Source of the DNA: Betaproteobacteria bacterium
Lineage (GTDB): Bacteria > Pseudomonadota > Gammaproteobacteria > Burkholderiales > Ferrovaceae
Direction of reading: 5' to 3'
NCBI GenBank assembly: GCA_028870615.1
Contig: JAGWPH010000210.1
Coordinates: forward strand, 1-16,607
DNA: 16,607 nt
The notes beneath the pieces were generated by a model, which worked only from the letters and a program-made list of their open reading frames with translations, searched no databases and had not been told where the DNA came from. The position numbers were made by a program, and so were the translations under genes. The first letter of the stretch is position 1. Each line of letters opens with the position of its first letter. Positions 8,329 through 16,192 of this stretch are shown here, piece by piece.

Positions 8329-9639
8329 ATGATTCGAAACTTCTTCCGGACCGTCATGCGCCGCAGTGCCAAGGCCCCCACCGGAAAATTGCGCGTTGTG
8401 CCCGGGGCGCAGCATGGTCTTCACGCCGATGCGATCAGCGCCTGTGCGCTGCGGGTCACCAAAACCTTGCAGGAAGCCGGTTTCAGGGCGTATATCGTGG
8501 GGGGTGCCGTACGCGATCTTCTGGTGGGCAATGAACCCAAGGATTTTGATGTGGCCACCAACGCGACCCCGGACCAGGTGCGGCGCCTGATCCGGCGTTC
8601 CCGCGCCATTGGCCGGCGTTTCCAGATCGTGCATGTGATGTGCCACGACGAAGTGGTGGAAGTGACCACCTTTCGCGGCCCCGGCCGGGAAGATGCGCAG
8701 CAACAGACTGACGAACATGGTCGCCTTACGCGAGACAACGTGTTTGGAACCATCGAGGAGGATGCCGCGCGGCGCGATTTCACCGTCAACGCCCTGTACT
8801 ACGATCCGGTCAAAAACGAGGTGCTGGATTATTTCGATGGCGTGGCAGACATTCATGCCAAACGCCTGACCATGATCGGTGACCCGGCCACACGCTACCG
8901 CGAAGACCCGGTCCGCATGCTCCGCGCCGTGCGTTTTTCGGCCAAGCTGGGACTGGATCTGGATCAGGCCACCCGGGCCCCCATTCGGGACCTGGCCGAC
9001 CTGTTATTAAATGTGCCGGAGTCGCGCCTGTTTGATGAAATCCTGAAGCTGCTGCTTTCCGGACATGCCCATGCCTGTGTGGCGCGCCTGCGGACCGAGG
9101 GCCTGCATCACGATCTGCTGCCGCTGCTCGACCTGATTCTGGACCAACCGCAAGGCGAACGATTCATCCACCAGTCCCTGGAAAATACCGACACCCGGGT
9201 TCGCGACGGCAAACCGGTTTCCACCGGATTTTTGTTTGCCTCCTTGCTGTGGCATCCGGTGCTGGATGAATGGAAACGACGCCAGGCTGCCGGTGAAAAA
9301 CTCATGCCGGCGCTGTTTGAATCCATGTCCGCAATCCTCGAAACCCAGCGCAAGAAACTGGCCATCCCGCGTCGGTATGATGCGGTGATGAAAGAAATCT
9401 GGGCCCTGCAACCCCGCTTTGAACAACGCTCCGGACAGCGCCCGTTTCGCCTGCTGGAGCATCCGCGCTTTCGCGCCGCCTACGATTTCATGTTACTGCG
9501 CGCCGACAGCGGCGAATTGGATGAAGCCATTGCCGACTGGTGGACGGATTTTCAGAAAGTCGGGCCGGAAGAACGTGAAGCGATGCTGGTGCCGGAAGAA
9601 AAACCCAAACGCGGCCGTGGTCGCCGAAGGCGCCCGTGA
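8329..9639 (+). CDS. pcnB: Poly(A) polymerase I
   Basis: PcnB adds A-tails to RNA 3' ends, marking them for decay. The 436-residue protein (E. coli about 455-465) has the nucleotidyltransferase core GGAVRDLLVG (58-67) and DFDVATNATP (72-81), with metal-binding D72 and D74 and the third carboxylate probably E111 in VVEVTTF (109-115). IGRRFQIVHVM (94-104) matches the signature that separates bacterial poly(A) polymerases from CCA-adding enzymes. RRDFTVNALYYDP (148-160) and EDPVRMLRAVRFSAKLG further on complete the head and neck. A basic tail (KPKRGRGRRRRP) ends the protein, as is typical for RNA binding. The frame is open upstream into the HAD gene, but the ATG at 8329, four bases after that stop, gives the family N-terminus MIRNFF. 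The ribosome site is weak, so translation is probably coupled. Confidence 0.95.
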   Translation: MIRNFFRTVMRRSAKAPTGKLRVVPGAQHGLHADAISACALRVTKTLQEAGFRAYIVGGAVRDLLVGNEPKDFDVATNATPDQVRRLIRRSRAIGRRFQIVHVMCHDEVVEVTTFRGPGREDAQQQTDEHGRLTRDNVFGTIEEDAARRDFTVNALYYDPVKNEVLDYFDGVADIHAKRLTMIGDPATRYREDPVRMLRAVRFSAKLGLDLDQATRAPIRDLADLLLNVPESRLFDEILKLLLSGHAHACVARLRTEGLHHDLLPLLDLILDQPQGERFIHQSLENTDTRVRDGKPVSTGFLFASLLWHPVLDEWKRRQAAGEKLMPALFESMSAILETQRKKLAIPRRYDAVMKEIWALQPRFEQRSGQRPFRLLEHPRFRAAYDFMLLRADSGELDEAIADWWTDFQKVGPEEREAMLVPEEKPKRGRGRRRRP

Positions 9640-10124
9640 GCAGCACGGCCTACATCGGACTGGGGGGCAATCTGCAGGACCCCGAAGATCATCTGGTCCG
9701 GGGGTTTGCAGACCTGGCGACGTTGCCGCAGAGCCACCTGACGGGTCGCTCGCGCCTGTATCGCAGCGCCCCCATGGGCTTTCTGGAGCAACCCGACTTC
9801 GTCAACGCGGTGGCCCGTATCAGCACCGAGCTGAGTCCCGATGCCTTGCTCGATGCCCTGCTCGCCATTGAAGCCCGGCATGGGCGGCGGCGCGAATTTC
9901 CCAATGCACCGCGCACCCTCGATCTGGACATCCTGTTATACGACCAGCAGCAGTTGTCCACCCCGCGCCTGACCATTCCCCACCCGCGAATGGGGCATCG
10001 GGCCTTTGTCCTGCGCCCGCTCCAGGAGCTTGCGCCCGATCTCGACATCCCTGGGCAGGGCTCTCTTTCCGCCTTGTTGAGCCAATGCGCGGACCAGCGG
10101 GTCATGCCGCTTCAGGAGGCCTAG
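9636..10124 (+). CDS. folK: 6-hydroxymethyl-7,8-dihydropterin pyrophosphokinase
   Basis: FolK (HPPK) transfers pyrophosphate from ATP to hydroxymethyl-dihydropterin, the step before dihydropteroate synthesis in folate biosynthesis. The product has 162 residues (E. coli 159). It opens with YIGLGGNL (6-13), has VNAVARI near the pterin site (56-62), and the signature RTLDLDILLY (93-102) carries the magnesium-binding D96 and D98, followed by IPHPRM (114-119). Translation starts at GTG 9636, overlapping the pcnB stop as GTGA. The pcnB-folK pair is widespread in beta- and gammaproteobacteria. No anomaly was seen. Confidence 0.96.
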   Translation: MSSTAYIGLGGNLQDPEDHLVRGFADLATLPQSHLTGRSRLYRSAPMGFLEQPDFVNAVARISTELSPDALLDALLAIEARHGRRREFPNAPRTLDLDILLYDQQQLSTPRLTIPHPRMGHRAFVLRPLQELAPDLDIPGQGSLSALLSQCADQRVMPLQEA

Positions 10125-10130
10125 CCGATC

Positions 10131-10772
10131 ATGAACATCCCCGAAAAATATCGCTACATCGTGGTGGAAGGCCCCATCGCCGTAGGCAAGACCAGCCTGG
10201 CGCGCCTCCTGGCCTCCCGTCTGGAAGCGCGCCTGATGCTGGAGGATGCCCAGTCCAATCCCTTTCTGGAACGGTTTTACCGCAATCGGGAGCGCTATGC
10301 CTTTGCTGCCCAGATGTTCTTTCTTTTCCAGCGCGCGTTGCAGGCGGGCGAACTCAAGCAACGCGACCTGTTCGACGGCCAGACCGTCGCGGACTTCCTG
10401 CTGGACAAGGATGTTTTGTTTGCGCGCATGAATCTGGCCGACGATGAATTCGATCTGTACCAACGCATGTATCATTTTCTGCAACCGCGCACCGCCTCCC
10501 CGGACCTGGTCATTTACCTGCAGGCTCCGGCTGACGTCCTGATCGAACGCGTGCGGCGCCGGGGCTGGGACGTGGAGCGCCCGATATCCGAACGCTATCT
10601 GCGCGATGTGGCAGATGCGTATGCAACCTATTTCCACAGCTACGATGCGTCACCGCTACTGATCATCAACAGCGAAAACCTGAACTTTGTAGACCAGCCC
10701 AAGGACTTTGACCTGTTGGTGGAGCGCATCGGCAATTTGCGCAGCCGCAGGGAGTTCTTCAATCGCGGCTAG
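10131..10772 (+). CDS. Deoxynucleoside kinase family protein
   Basis: This 213-residue P-loop kinase of the deoxynucleoside kinase family (dGK/dAK/dCK type) phosphorylates salvaged deoxynucleosides. The P-loop GPIAVGKTS is at 14-22. The nucleoside-site segment AQMFFLFQRAL lies at 60-70, the segment TVADFLLDKDVLFARMNL (85-102) covers the position of the DRS-like motif, and the arginine-rich LID is RVRRRGWDVER (140-150). Which base it prefers cannot be told from sequence. AGGAGG at 10114-10119, inside the end of folK, serves as ribosome site for the ATG at 10131, and only six bases separate the genes. In many relatives this gene lies between folK and panB-panC; here panC follows directly after 47 nt. 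Confidence 0.88.
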   Translation: MNIPEKYRYIVVEGPIAVGKTSLARLLASRLEARLMLEDAQSNPFLERFYRNRERYAFAAQMFFLFQRALQAGELKQRDLFDGQTVADFLLDKDVLFARMNLADDEFDLYQRMYHFLQPRTASPDLVIYLQAPADVLIERVRRRGWDVERPISERYLRDVADAYATYFHSYDASPLLIINSENLNFVDQPKDFDLLVERIGNLRSRREFFNRG

Positions 10773-10819
10773 ACATGCGACAATTCACCTTTCGCTGACT
10801 TTGAATTTTTGGAGCACCC

Positions 10820-11653
10820 ATGGACGTGATTCACTCCGTGACCGAATTGCGCGCACGGTTGTATGACGAGCGCCAGGTGGCCCTGGTTCCCACCATGGGA
10901 AATCTTCATGACGGGCACATCAACCTGATCCAGCTGGCCAAACCGCGTGCGGCTTGCCTGGTGGCCAGCATCTTTGTCAATCGCCTGCAGTTTGGTCCCG
11001 GCGAAGACTTTGCGCGTTACCCGCGCACGCTGGCGGCCGACTGCGCACGCCTGGCCCAGGCGGGCTGTAATGTGGTATTTGCTCCGGACGAACAGGAGGT
11101 CTATCCTGAACCCCAGGAATATACGGTAGACCCCTCCAGCATCCAGAATATTCTGGAGGGCGCCTTCCGGCCAGGACATTTTCGGGGAGTGGCCACCGTC
11201 GTACTGAAGTTGTTCAACATGGTGCAACCCCAGATCGCTATTTTTGGCAAAAAAGATTACCAGCAATATCTGGTGTTACGTGAAATGGTGAAACAACTGG
11301 CCTTGCCCATTGAAATCATTCCGGCGGAAACGGTCCGTGCGCCGGATGGCCTGGCACTCAGTTCACGCAACATGTACCTGAACCACATGGAACGCGTCGA
11401 GGCGATTGCCCTGTACCATCACATCAGCCGGATTCGCCAGGCGTTGCAAACGGGTCATCGGGATTTTGCGGCCCTGGAGTCAGAAGCCGTCAAAGCCCTG
11501 AATGCGCGTGGCTGGCAAACCGATTACATCGCCATCCGGCGCCGGTCCGACTTGCTGGAACCCGATGCGCATGCGCGCGCGCTGGTGGTGGTTGCAGCGG
11601 CACGACTGGGAAAAACCCGTTTGATCGATAACCTGGAAGTGGATCTGTCCTGA
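10820..11653 (+). CDS. panC: Pantothenate synthetase
   Basis: PanC joins pantoate and beta-alanine with ATP to make pantothenate, the precursor of coenzyme A. At 277 residues it matches the family (E. coli 283). ALVPTMGNLHDGH (21-33) carries the HIGH-like ATP site with H30 and H33. FVNRLQF (52-58) replaces the FVNPxQF of enterics and is the form I associate with betaproteobacteria. GAFRPGHFRGVATVVLKLF (114-132) and FGKKDYQQ (142-149) line the active site, and SSRNMYL (181-187) is the KMSKS counterpart. GGAG nine bases before the ATG supports the start. The 47-nt gap before it has no convincing promoter, so it may be read through from the folK/kinase run. No panB lies next to it. Confidence 0.97.
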   Translation: MDVIHSVTELRARLYDERQVALVPTMGNLHDGHINLIQLAKPRAACLVASIFVNRLQFGPGEDFARYPRTLAADCARLAQAGCNVVFAPDEQEVYPEPQEYTVDPSSIQNILEGAFRPGHFRGVATVVLKLFNMVQPQIAIFGKKDYQQYLVLREMVKQLALPIEIIPAETVRAPDGLALSSRNMYLNHMERVEAIALYHHISRIRQALQTGHRDFAALESEAVKALNARGWQTDYIAIRRRSDLLEPDAHARALVVVAAARLGKTRLIDNLEVDLS

Positions 11654-11676
11654 AGTCCAACCGCGGGAGGAAAGCC

Positions 11677-11874
11677 ATGGAAGCACCATCCGTTCGAGAC
11701 CGCATTGCCCGTTTGCAAAACGAACACCGGGTCCTGGATGAAAAAATTCTCAGCAAGGCCCGGGATGCGCAACCCGACCAGATTGAATTGCAACGCCTCA
11801 AAAAACGCAAACTTCAGTTGAAGGACCAGATCACGGCCCTCGAGGCCAGCCTGGTACCCGATATCTCCGCCTGA
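11677..11874 (+). CDS. YdcH-like DUF465 small coiled-coil protein
   Basis: This 65-residue protein is predicted to be almost entirely alpha-helical: two charged heptad-rich segments (about 5-28 and 36-60) joined by a short loop near ARDAQPDQ. The pattern IARLQNEHRVLDEKI (8-22) followed by LQRLKKRKLQLKDQI (38-52) is typical of DUF465/YdcH, a common small family with no settled function. A strong ribosome site, GGGAGGAAAGCC, lies directly before the ATG. The gene sits 23 nt after panC on the same strand, so it is probably co-transcribed. It ends two bases from the convergent alaS stop. Confidence 0.82.
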   Translation: MEAPSVRDRIARLQNEHRVLDEKILSKARDAQPDQIELQRLKKRKLQLKDQITALEASLVPDISA

Positions 11875-11876
11875 AT

Positions 11877-14471
11877 TTACAGCCGTTCAGTCACCCAGGC
11901 GGCAACTGAAGCCAGCGCCTGCGACAAACGGCTGGGGTCCGTGCCACCGGCCTGTGCCATATCCGGCCGGCCGCCCCCTTTCCCTCCCACCTGCCGCGCC
12001 ACATGGTTGACCAATTCGCCCGCCCTGATGCGCGCCGTGAGATTGGGCGTCACGCCCGCGACCAAGCTGACCTTGCCTTCGTTGTCGGCACCCAACACGA
12101 TAACGGCTGAGGGGAGCCGCTCTTTCAGGGCATCCAGCGTTTCGCGCAGGGTTTTGGCATCGGCACCCGGCAAGCATACCGACAGCAGCTGCACCTCCTG
12201 ATTGATTTGAATGGCCTGGCGAATAAGGTCGGCGCTGTCGCTCACGGCCATTTTGGATTTGAGGCGATCCAGCTCGCGTTCCAGGGTGCGCACATTGTCC
12301 AGAATGTGAGAAAGCTTGCTGAGGATTTCCTGGGGTTGCGCCTTGAGGCGCTGCGCGATTTCGGCCAGTTGATCCTGTTCGCGATGGGTCATCTCCAGGG
12401 CCCCCTCTCCTGTCACGGCTTCGATGCGCCGCACTCCGGAGGCCACACCCGATTCGCCGACAATGCGAAACAAACCGATATCGCCTGAACGGTGAACGTG
12501 GGTTCCGCCACACAGCTCCGTGGAAAAATCGCCCATGCCCACCACCCGGACCTCGTCCTCATACTTTTCGCCAAAGAGGGCCATGGCGCCCTTTTTGACC
12601 GCATCGTCGTATTTCATGATGCGCACTTCCACCGGATGGTTGCGACGAATTTCCTGATTGACGAGCGCTTCGATTACGCGCAGTTGCGCTTCCGTCACCG
12701 GTTTGTCGTGCGAGAAATCGAAGCGGGTCTTGAAAGGGTCCACCAACGAGCCCTTCTGGACCACATGCGTTCCCAGCACACTCCTTAATGCCGCATGCAG
12801 CAAATGGGTGGCCGAGTGATTCCAGGCTGCGCGCTGGCGTGCTACCGGATCCACGCGGGCCTCCGTCACATCACCCACGGTGATGCGACCGGTCAGCACC
12901 TGGCCCAGATGGCCGAACACACCGGCCTGGATTTTTTGGGTATCGCCCACCGCAAAGGTGCCATGGGAAGTGGCCAGTTCACCGCGATCGCCCACCTGCC
13001 CGCCCGACTCGGCATAAAACGGGGTGCGGTCCAGCACCACCACCCCAGACTGCCCTGCTTCCAGCGTGGGGACAGCAACGCCTTCCTGATACAGCGCCAC
13101 CACCCGGCCCTCGTGATGGAGCGTGTCATAGCCCAGAAACTCGGTGGCTTCGCCGCGATATTCCACAGACCCCTGCGCTGAAAATTTGGAAGCGGCACGG
13201 GCCCGTTCCCGTTGCTGTTCCATGGCATGTTCAAACCCCGCAAGATCCACTGCCACGCCGCATTCGCGCGCGATGTCTGCGGTCAGGTCCATGGGGAAGC
13301 CGTAGGTGTCATACAGGCGGAACACGGTTTCACCGTCCAGCATGCGGTCTTCCTGGTGCAACGCGGCTTCCAGTATGGCCATGCCGTTTTCAAGGGTTTC
13401 GGCAAACCGTTCTTCTTCCTGGAGCAACACCCCCGTCACGGATTGTTGTGCGGCCACCAGTTCCGGGTAGGCCTCACCCATCACCACCGCGAGATCCGCC
13501 ACCAGTTTATGGAAGAAGGGCTGGTTCTGGCCCAGCTTGTAGCCGTGGCGAATGGCGCGTCGAATGATCCGGCGCAGAACATAGCCCCGTCCTTCGTTGC
13601 CGGGAATGACACCATCCACGATCAGGAAGGCGCAGGCCCGGATGTGATCTGCAATGACCTTCAGGGAATTGCTGGAGAGGTCCGGCGTGTCGGTGTAGCG
13701 CGCTGCGGCAGCGATCAATGCCTGAAACAGGTCAATGTCGTAATTGCTGTGCACATGCTGCAGAATTGCCGAGATGCGCTCCAGTCCCATGCCCGTATCC
13801 ACTGAGGGTTTGGGCAGGGGATGCAGCTTTCCCGACGCGTCGCGGTTGAACTGCATGAACACCAGATTCCAGATCTCGATATAGCGATCGCCGTCTGCCT
13901 GCGCCGTCCCTGGCGGGCCGCCGGCCACCTCAGGACCGTGATCGTAAAATATTTCGCTGCACGGACCGCAAGGGCCGGTGTCGCCCATCTGCCAGAAATT
14001 GTCTGCGGTGCCGATGCGGGTAAATCGCTCCGGCGCGATGCCGATTTCCTTGAGCCAGACATCGGCCGCCTCATGGTCATCGTGATACACCGTAATCCAC
14101 AGCTTGTCCGCAGACAATCCCAGCTCTTCGGTGAGGAACTGCCAGGCAAAGTGGATGGCCTCGCGTTTGAAGTAATCGCCGAAGCTGAAATTGCCCAGCA
14201 TTTCAAAAAAAGTGTGATGGCGTGCGGTGTAACCCACATTTTCAAGGTCATTGTGCTTGCCACCGGCACGCACACTGCGCTGGCTGCTGGTGGCCCGGGT
14301 GTAGGGGCGTTTGTCCTGACCCAGAAACACCTCCTTGAACTGCACCATGCCGGAATTGGTGAACAGTAAGGTGGGGTCGTTGGCAGGCACCAGCGGACTG
14401 GAGGGCACGATGGTGTGCCCATGGCGGGCAAAGTACTGGAGGAACCTGTCGCGGATTTCGGCGGATTTCAT
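11877..14471 (-). CDS. alaS: Alanine--tRNA ligase
   Basis: AlaRS charges tRNA-Ala and clears mischarged Ser and Gly. The 864-residue protein (E. coli 876) has the class II catalytic domain: [21 protein letters not shown] (22-42), [13 protein letters not shown] (68-80) and motif 2-3 residues through DTGMGLERI (225-233). The helical tRNA domain follows (about 245-450), then the editing domain with zinc ligands H552 and H556 in NHSATHLLH and C654 and H658 in CGGTHVH. A coiled-coil linker and the C-Ala domain ending [17 protein letters not shown] (830-846) complete it. The start is supported by GAGGA about seven bases upstream. It lies 87 nt after recX, with a predicted promoter there, in the usual recA-recX-alaS order. 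Its stop is two bases from the convergent DUF465 gene. Confidence 0.98.
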   Translation of the reverse strand: MKSAEIRDRFLQYFARHGHTIVPSSPLVPANDPTLLFTNSGMVQFKEVFLGQDKRPYTRATSSQRSVRAGGKHNDLENVGYTARHHTFFEMLGNFSFGDYFKREAIHFAWQFLTEELGLSADKLWITVYHDDHEAADVWLKEIGIAPERFTRIGTADNFWQMGDTGPCGPCSEIFYDHGPEVAGGPPGTAQADGDRYIEIWNLVFMQFNRDASGKLHPLPKPSVDTGMGLERISAILQHVHSNYDIDLFQALIAAAARYTDTPDLSSNSLKVIADHIRACAFLIVDGVIPGNEGRGYVLRRIIRRAIRHGYKLGQNQPFFHKLVADLAVVMGEAYPELVAAQQSVTGVLLQEEERFAETLENGMAILEAALHQEDRMLDGETVFRLYDTYGFPMDLTADIARECGVAVDLAGFEHAMEQQRERARAASKFSAQGSVEYRGEATEFLGYDTLHHEGRVVALYQEGVAVPTLEAGQSGVVVLDRTPFYAESGGQVGDRGELATSHGTFAVGDTQKIQAGVFGHLGQVLTGRITVGDVTEARVDPVARQRAAWNHSATHLLHAALRSVLGTHVVQKGSLVDPFKTRFDFSHDKPVTEAQLRVIEALVNQEIRRNHPVEVRIMKYDDAVKKGAMALFGEKYEDEVRVVGMGDFSTELCGGTHVHRSGDIGLFRIVGESGVASGVRRIEAVTGEGALEMTHREQDQLAEIAQRLKAQPQEILSKLSHILDNVRTLERELDRLKSKMAVSDSADLIRQAIQINQEVQLLSVCLPGADAKTLRETLDALKERLPSAVIVLGADNEGKVSLVAGVTPNLTARIRAGELVNHVARQVGGKGGGRPDMAQAGGTDPSRLSQALASVAAWVTERL

Positions 14472-14485
14472 GGAGCATCCTCAAA

Positions 14486-14497
14486 CCCCGGCCGGGG
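14486..14497. repeat. 12-bp perfect GC palindrome in the alaS leader
   Basis: CCCCGGCCGGGG reads the same on both strands. It lies 15-26 bases upstream of the alaS ATG and, if the predicted start point near 14522 is right, at about +26 to +37 of the transcript. As RNA it could form only a short 4-bp stem. As DNA it could be a dimeric operator. E. coli AlaRS is known to repress its own gene at a palindrome around the transcription start; whether this is a counterpart is inference. Confidence 0.4.
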
Positions 14498-14528
14498 CCT
14501 GGGCTGCATTAGTCGGAAATAACCGTGA

Positions 14529-14537
14529 ATTCTACCA
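14529..14537 (-). promoter_or_regulatory. Predicted extended -10 promoter of alaS
   Basis: On the minus strand TGG-TAGAAT forms an extended -10 just inside the 87-nt recX-alaS gap; no clear -35 lies 16-18 bases upstream. Transcription would begin near 14522, giving a leader of about 50 nt that holds the GC palindrome and the GAGGA ribosome site. The TTTGGTAG-A/C-AT core is the same as in the predicted desaturase promoter. It would let alaS be expressed apart from the SOS-controlled recA-recX unit. Confidence 0.42.
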
Positions 14538-14558
14538 AAACCGGCGCCAAAGGCTCCA

Positions 14559-14996
14559 TCAATCGTCGGTGCGCAGGATCTGCTGAATAATGGCGTGGGA
14601 GAATCCCCGGTTTTGCAGGTAGCGCCCCTGGCGGGCCCGCTCTTCTGCGTTGGCGGGGGGGTGAGAAAACTTTTTGTGCCAGGCCTGTCGCGCCGATTCC
14701 AGTTCTCCTTCCCGCGCCGCCCCCAGCACGGTGCTGGCCACCTCCGCCGGAACGCCGCGCTGCTGAAGCTCCTGACGGATTTTGAGCAATCCATGACGCC
14801 CGCTGCGTGAACGCAGGATGGCCTCGGCCGCACGCGCATCCGACAACAGGCCTTCGTGCGTCAGTTCATCGAGCAGCGCGTCGAGGGCCTCTTCGGATGC
14901 GCCATGGGGTGCGAGTTTATCGAGGAGTTCCCGCCGGGTGTGCTCCCGGCGGGCCAACAGGGTCAGTGCTCGCGAACGCAGGTCAGTGCTGACCAT
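14559..14996 (-). CDS. recX: Regulatory protein RecX
   Basis: RecX binds RecA filaments and limits their growth. The 145-residue helical-repeat protein has the family features: a first three-helix repeat around LRSRALTLLARREHTRRELLDKL (6-28), the segment SRSGRHGLLKIRQELQQRGV (63-82), and the terminal ARQGRYLQNRGFSHAIIQQIL (121-141). Length is within the family range (E. coli 166). ATG at 14996 is chosen; a GTG two codons earlier (15002) is equally possible, and neither has a strong ribosome site. The recA stop is only 9 (or 3) bases away, so translation probably depends on ribosomes finishing recA, and there is no room for the recA-recX terminator hairpin known in E. coli. Confidence 0.92.
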   Translation of the reverse strand: MVSTDLRSRALTLLARREHTRRELLDKLAPHGASEEALDALLDELTHEGLLSDARAAEAILRSRSGRHGLLKIRQELQQRGVPAEVASTVLGAAREGELESARQAWHKKFSHPPANAEERARQGRYLQNRGFSHAIIQQILRTDD

Positions 14997-15005
14997 GAAC
15001 ACGGA

Positions 15006-16058
15006 TCAATCTTCGTGGAGTGCGGCAAGTTCAGCATCAGCCGGCTTATCGGCAATCTTGTCAGCCACCTTGATGCCACTGACGGCACGAATTTTGGCCT
15101 CGATTTCCTGAGACACCTCGGGATGCTCCCTGAGGTACTCGCGGGCATTGTCCTTACCCTGCCCGATTTTTTCACCCTTATAGGCGTACCAGGCGCCCGA
15201 TTTTTCAATCAGTTTTGCCGCCACACCCATTTCGATAATTTCTCCATGGCGGGAAATGCCTTCGCCATAGAGAATGTCGAAATCGGCGATGCGGAACGGG
15301 GGTGCCACTTTGTTTTTGACCACCTTCACCCGGGTTTCGCTGCCGATCACTTCCTCACCCCGCTTGATGGCCCCCACACGCCGGATATCAAGCCGCACCG
15401 AAGCGTAGAACTTGAGCGCATTGCCGCCGGTGGTGGTTTCCGGATTGCCGAACATGACGCCAATCTTGAGGCGGATTTGATTGATGAAGACCAGCAGCGC
15501 ATTGGAACGTTTGATATTGCCGGTGAGTTTGCGCAGCGCCTGGGACATCAGGCGCGCATGCAACCCCACGTGGGAGTCCCCCATCTCGCCTTCAATTTCG
15601 GCCCGTGGCGTGAGTGCCGCCACCGAATCCACCACCACAATGTCCACCGAGCCGGAACGCACCAGCATGTCGGCGATTTCAAGCGCCTGTTCGCCGGTGT
15701 CGGGCTGGGAGATGAGCAGATCCGACACATTGACCCCCAGTTTCTGGGCATATGCGGGATCGAGGGCATGTTCGGCATCAATGAATGCGGCCACGCCTCC
15801 TTTTTTTTGCATTTCGGCAATGACCTGCAGGGTGAGGGTGGTTTTACCCGAGGATTCCGGGCCATAGATTTCAACGATGCGCCCGCGCGGTAATCCGCCG
15901 ACTCCCAACGCCAGATCAAGCCCCAGGGAACCGGTGGACACCACATCGAAATCGCGCACGATTTCGGTTTCGCCCAGCCGCATGACGGCCCCTTTGCCAA
16001 ACTGTTTTTCTATCTGCGACAGCGCCGCAGCCAATGCCTTGCTTTTGTGGTCATCCAT
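15006..16058 (-). CDS. recA: Recombinase RecA
   Basis: RecA forms filaments on single-stranded DNA, drives strand exchange and triggers LexA self-cleavage. The 350-residue protein is complete: Walker A GPESSGKT (66-73), [11 protein letters not shown] near 90-100, Walker [19 protein letters not shown], the DNA-binding loop L2 region [28 protein letters not shown], and the KNKVAPPFR...[10 protein letters not shown] segment. In the strand before L2 it reads INQIRLKIG where E. coli has Met instead of Leu. The acidic C-terminal tail is short and mild (ending AALHED). AAGGA about eight bases before the ATG gives the start. It is driven from a LexA-controlled promoter at 16155-16189 and followed at once by recX. 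Confidence 0.99.
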   Translation of the reverse strand: MDDHKSKALAAALSQIEKQFGKGAVMRLGETEIVRDFDVVSTGSLGLDLALGVGGLPRGRIVEIYGPESSGKTTLTLQVIAEMQKKGGVAAFIDAEHALDPAYAQKLGVNVSDLLISQPDTGEQALEIADMLVRSGSVDIVVVDSVAALTPRAEIEGEMGDSHVGLHARLMSQALRKLTGNIKRSNALLVFINQIRLKIGVMFGNPETTTGGNALKFYASVRLDIRRVGAIKRGEEVIGSETRVKVVKNKVAPPFRIADFDILYGEGISRHGEIIEMGVAAKLIEKSGAWYAYKGEKIGQGKDNAREYLREHPEVSQEIEAKIRAVSGIKVADKIADKPADAELAALHED

Positions 16059-16115
16059 GTCGATAGTCCTTCAAAGTGCGATTCGGGATTATGATAGCGC
16101 CACCGGAATACTGCT

Positions 16116-16150
16116 GTTCAATCACAGTGACGGACCCGGCCTGTTTGAAC
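16116..16150 (-). other. Possible stem-loop in the recA mRNA leader
   Basis: In the leader (minus strand) GTTCAA pairs with TTGAAC at the base. After a 2-base bulge ACAG pairs with CTGT, enclosing a 13-base loop. It lies between the predicted transcription start and the recA ribosome site, about 57 bases before the ATG. Ten pairs interrupted by a bulge are marginal, there is no U-run so it is not a terminator, and no known regulatory RNA is recognised. Confidence 0.25.
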
Positions 16151-16179
16151 CGTGTACTGTAATTATATACAGTACACGG
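16150..16179. promoter_or_regulatory. LexA (SOS) box of recA within a 30-bp perfect inverted repeat
   Basis: The core TACTGTAATTATATACAGTA (16155-16174) fits the LexA consensus CTG-N10-CAG with an AT-rich centre, differing from the ideal only in the middle. The symmetry extends outwards: the 11-base arms CCGTGTACTGT (16150-16160) and ACAGTACACGG (16169-16179) are exact reverse complements around an 8-base spacer. It covers the recA -10, so bound LexA would block polymerase directly. Its distance from the ATG (about 97 bases from the inner edge of the core) implies a long leader. Confidence 0.95.
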
Positions 16180-16189
16180 GAATTTACAA
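16162..16189 (-). promoter_or_regulatory. recA promoter
   Basis: On the minus strand TTGTAA (16184-16189) and a perfect TATAAT (16162-16167) are 16 bases apart. The -10 lies inside the LexA core, and the -35 begins four bases after the stop codon of the preceding pncC/cinA gene. Transcription should start near 16155 and give a leader of about 97 nt. This is the expected layout for a strong but repressible SOS promoter. Confidence 0.8.
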
Positions 16190-16192
16190 GAC

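Noticed and set aside
11867..11902. Rho-independent bidirectional terminator between the DUF465 gene and alaS
   Set aside because: The 7-bp stem has a 22-base loop and no T-run on either side, so it does not meet the usual pattern.
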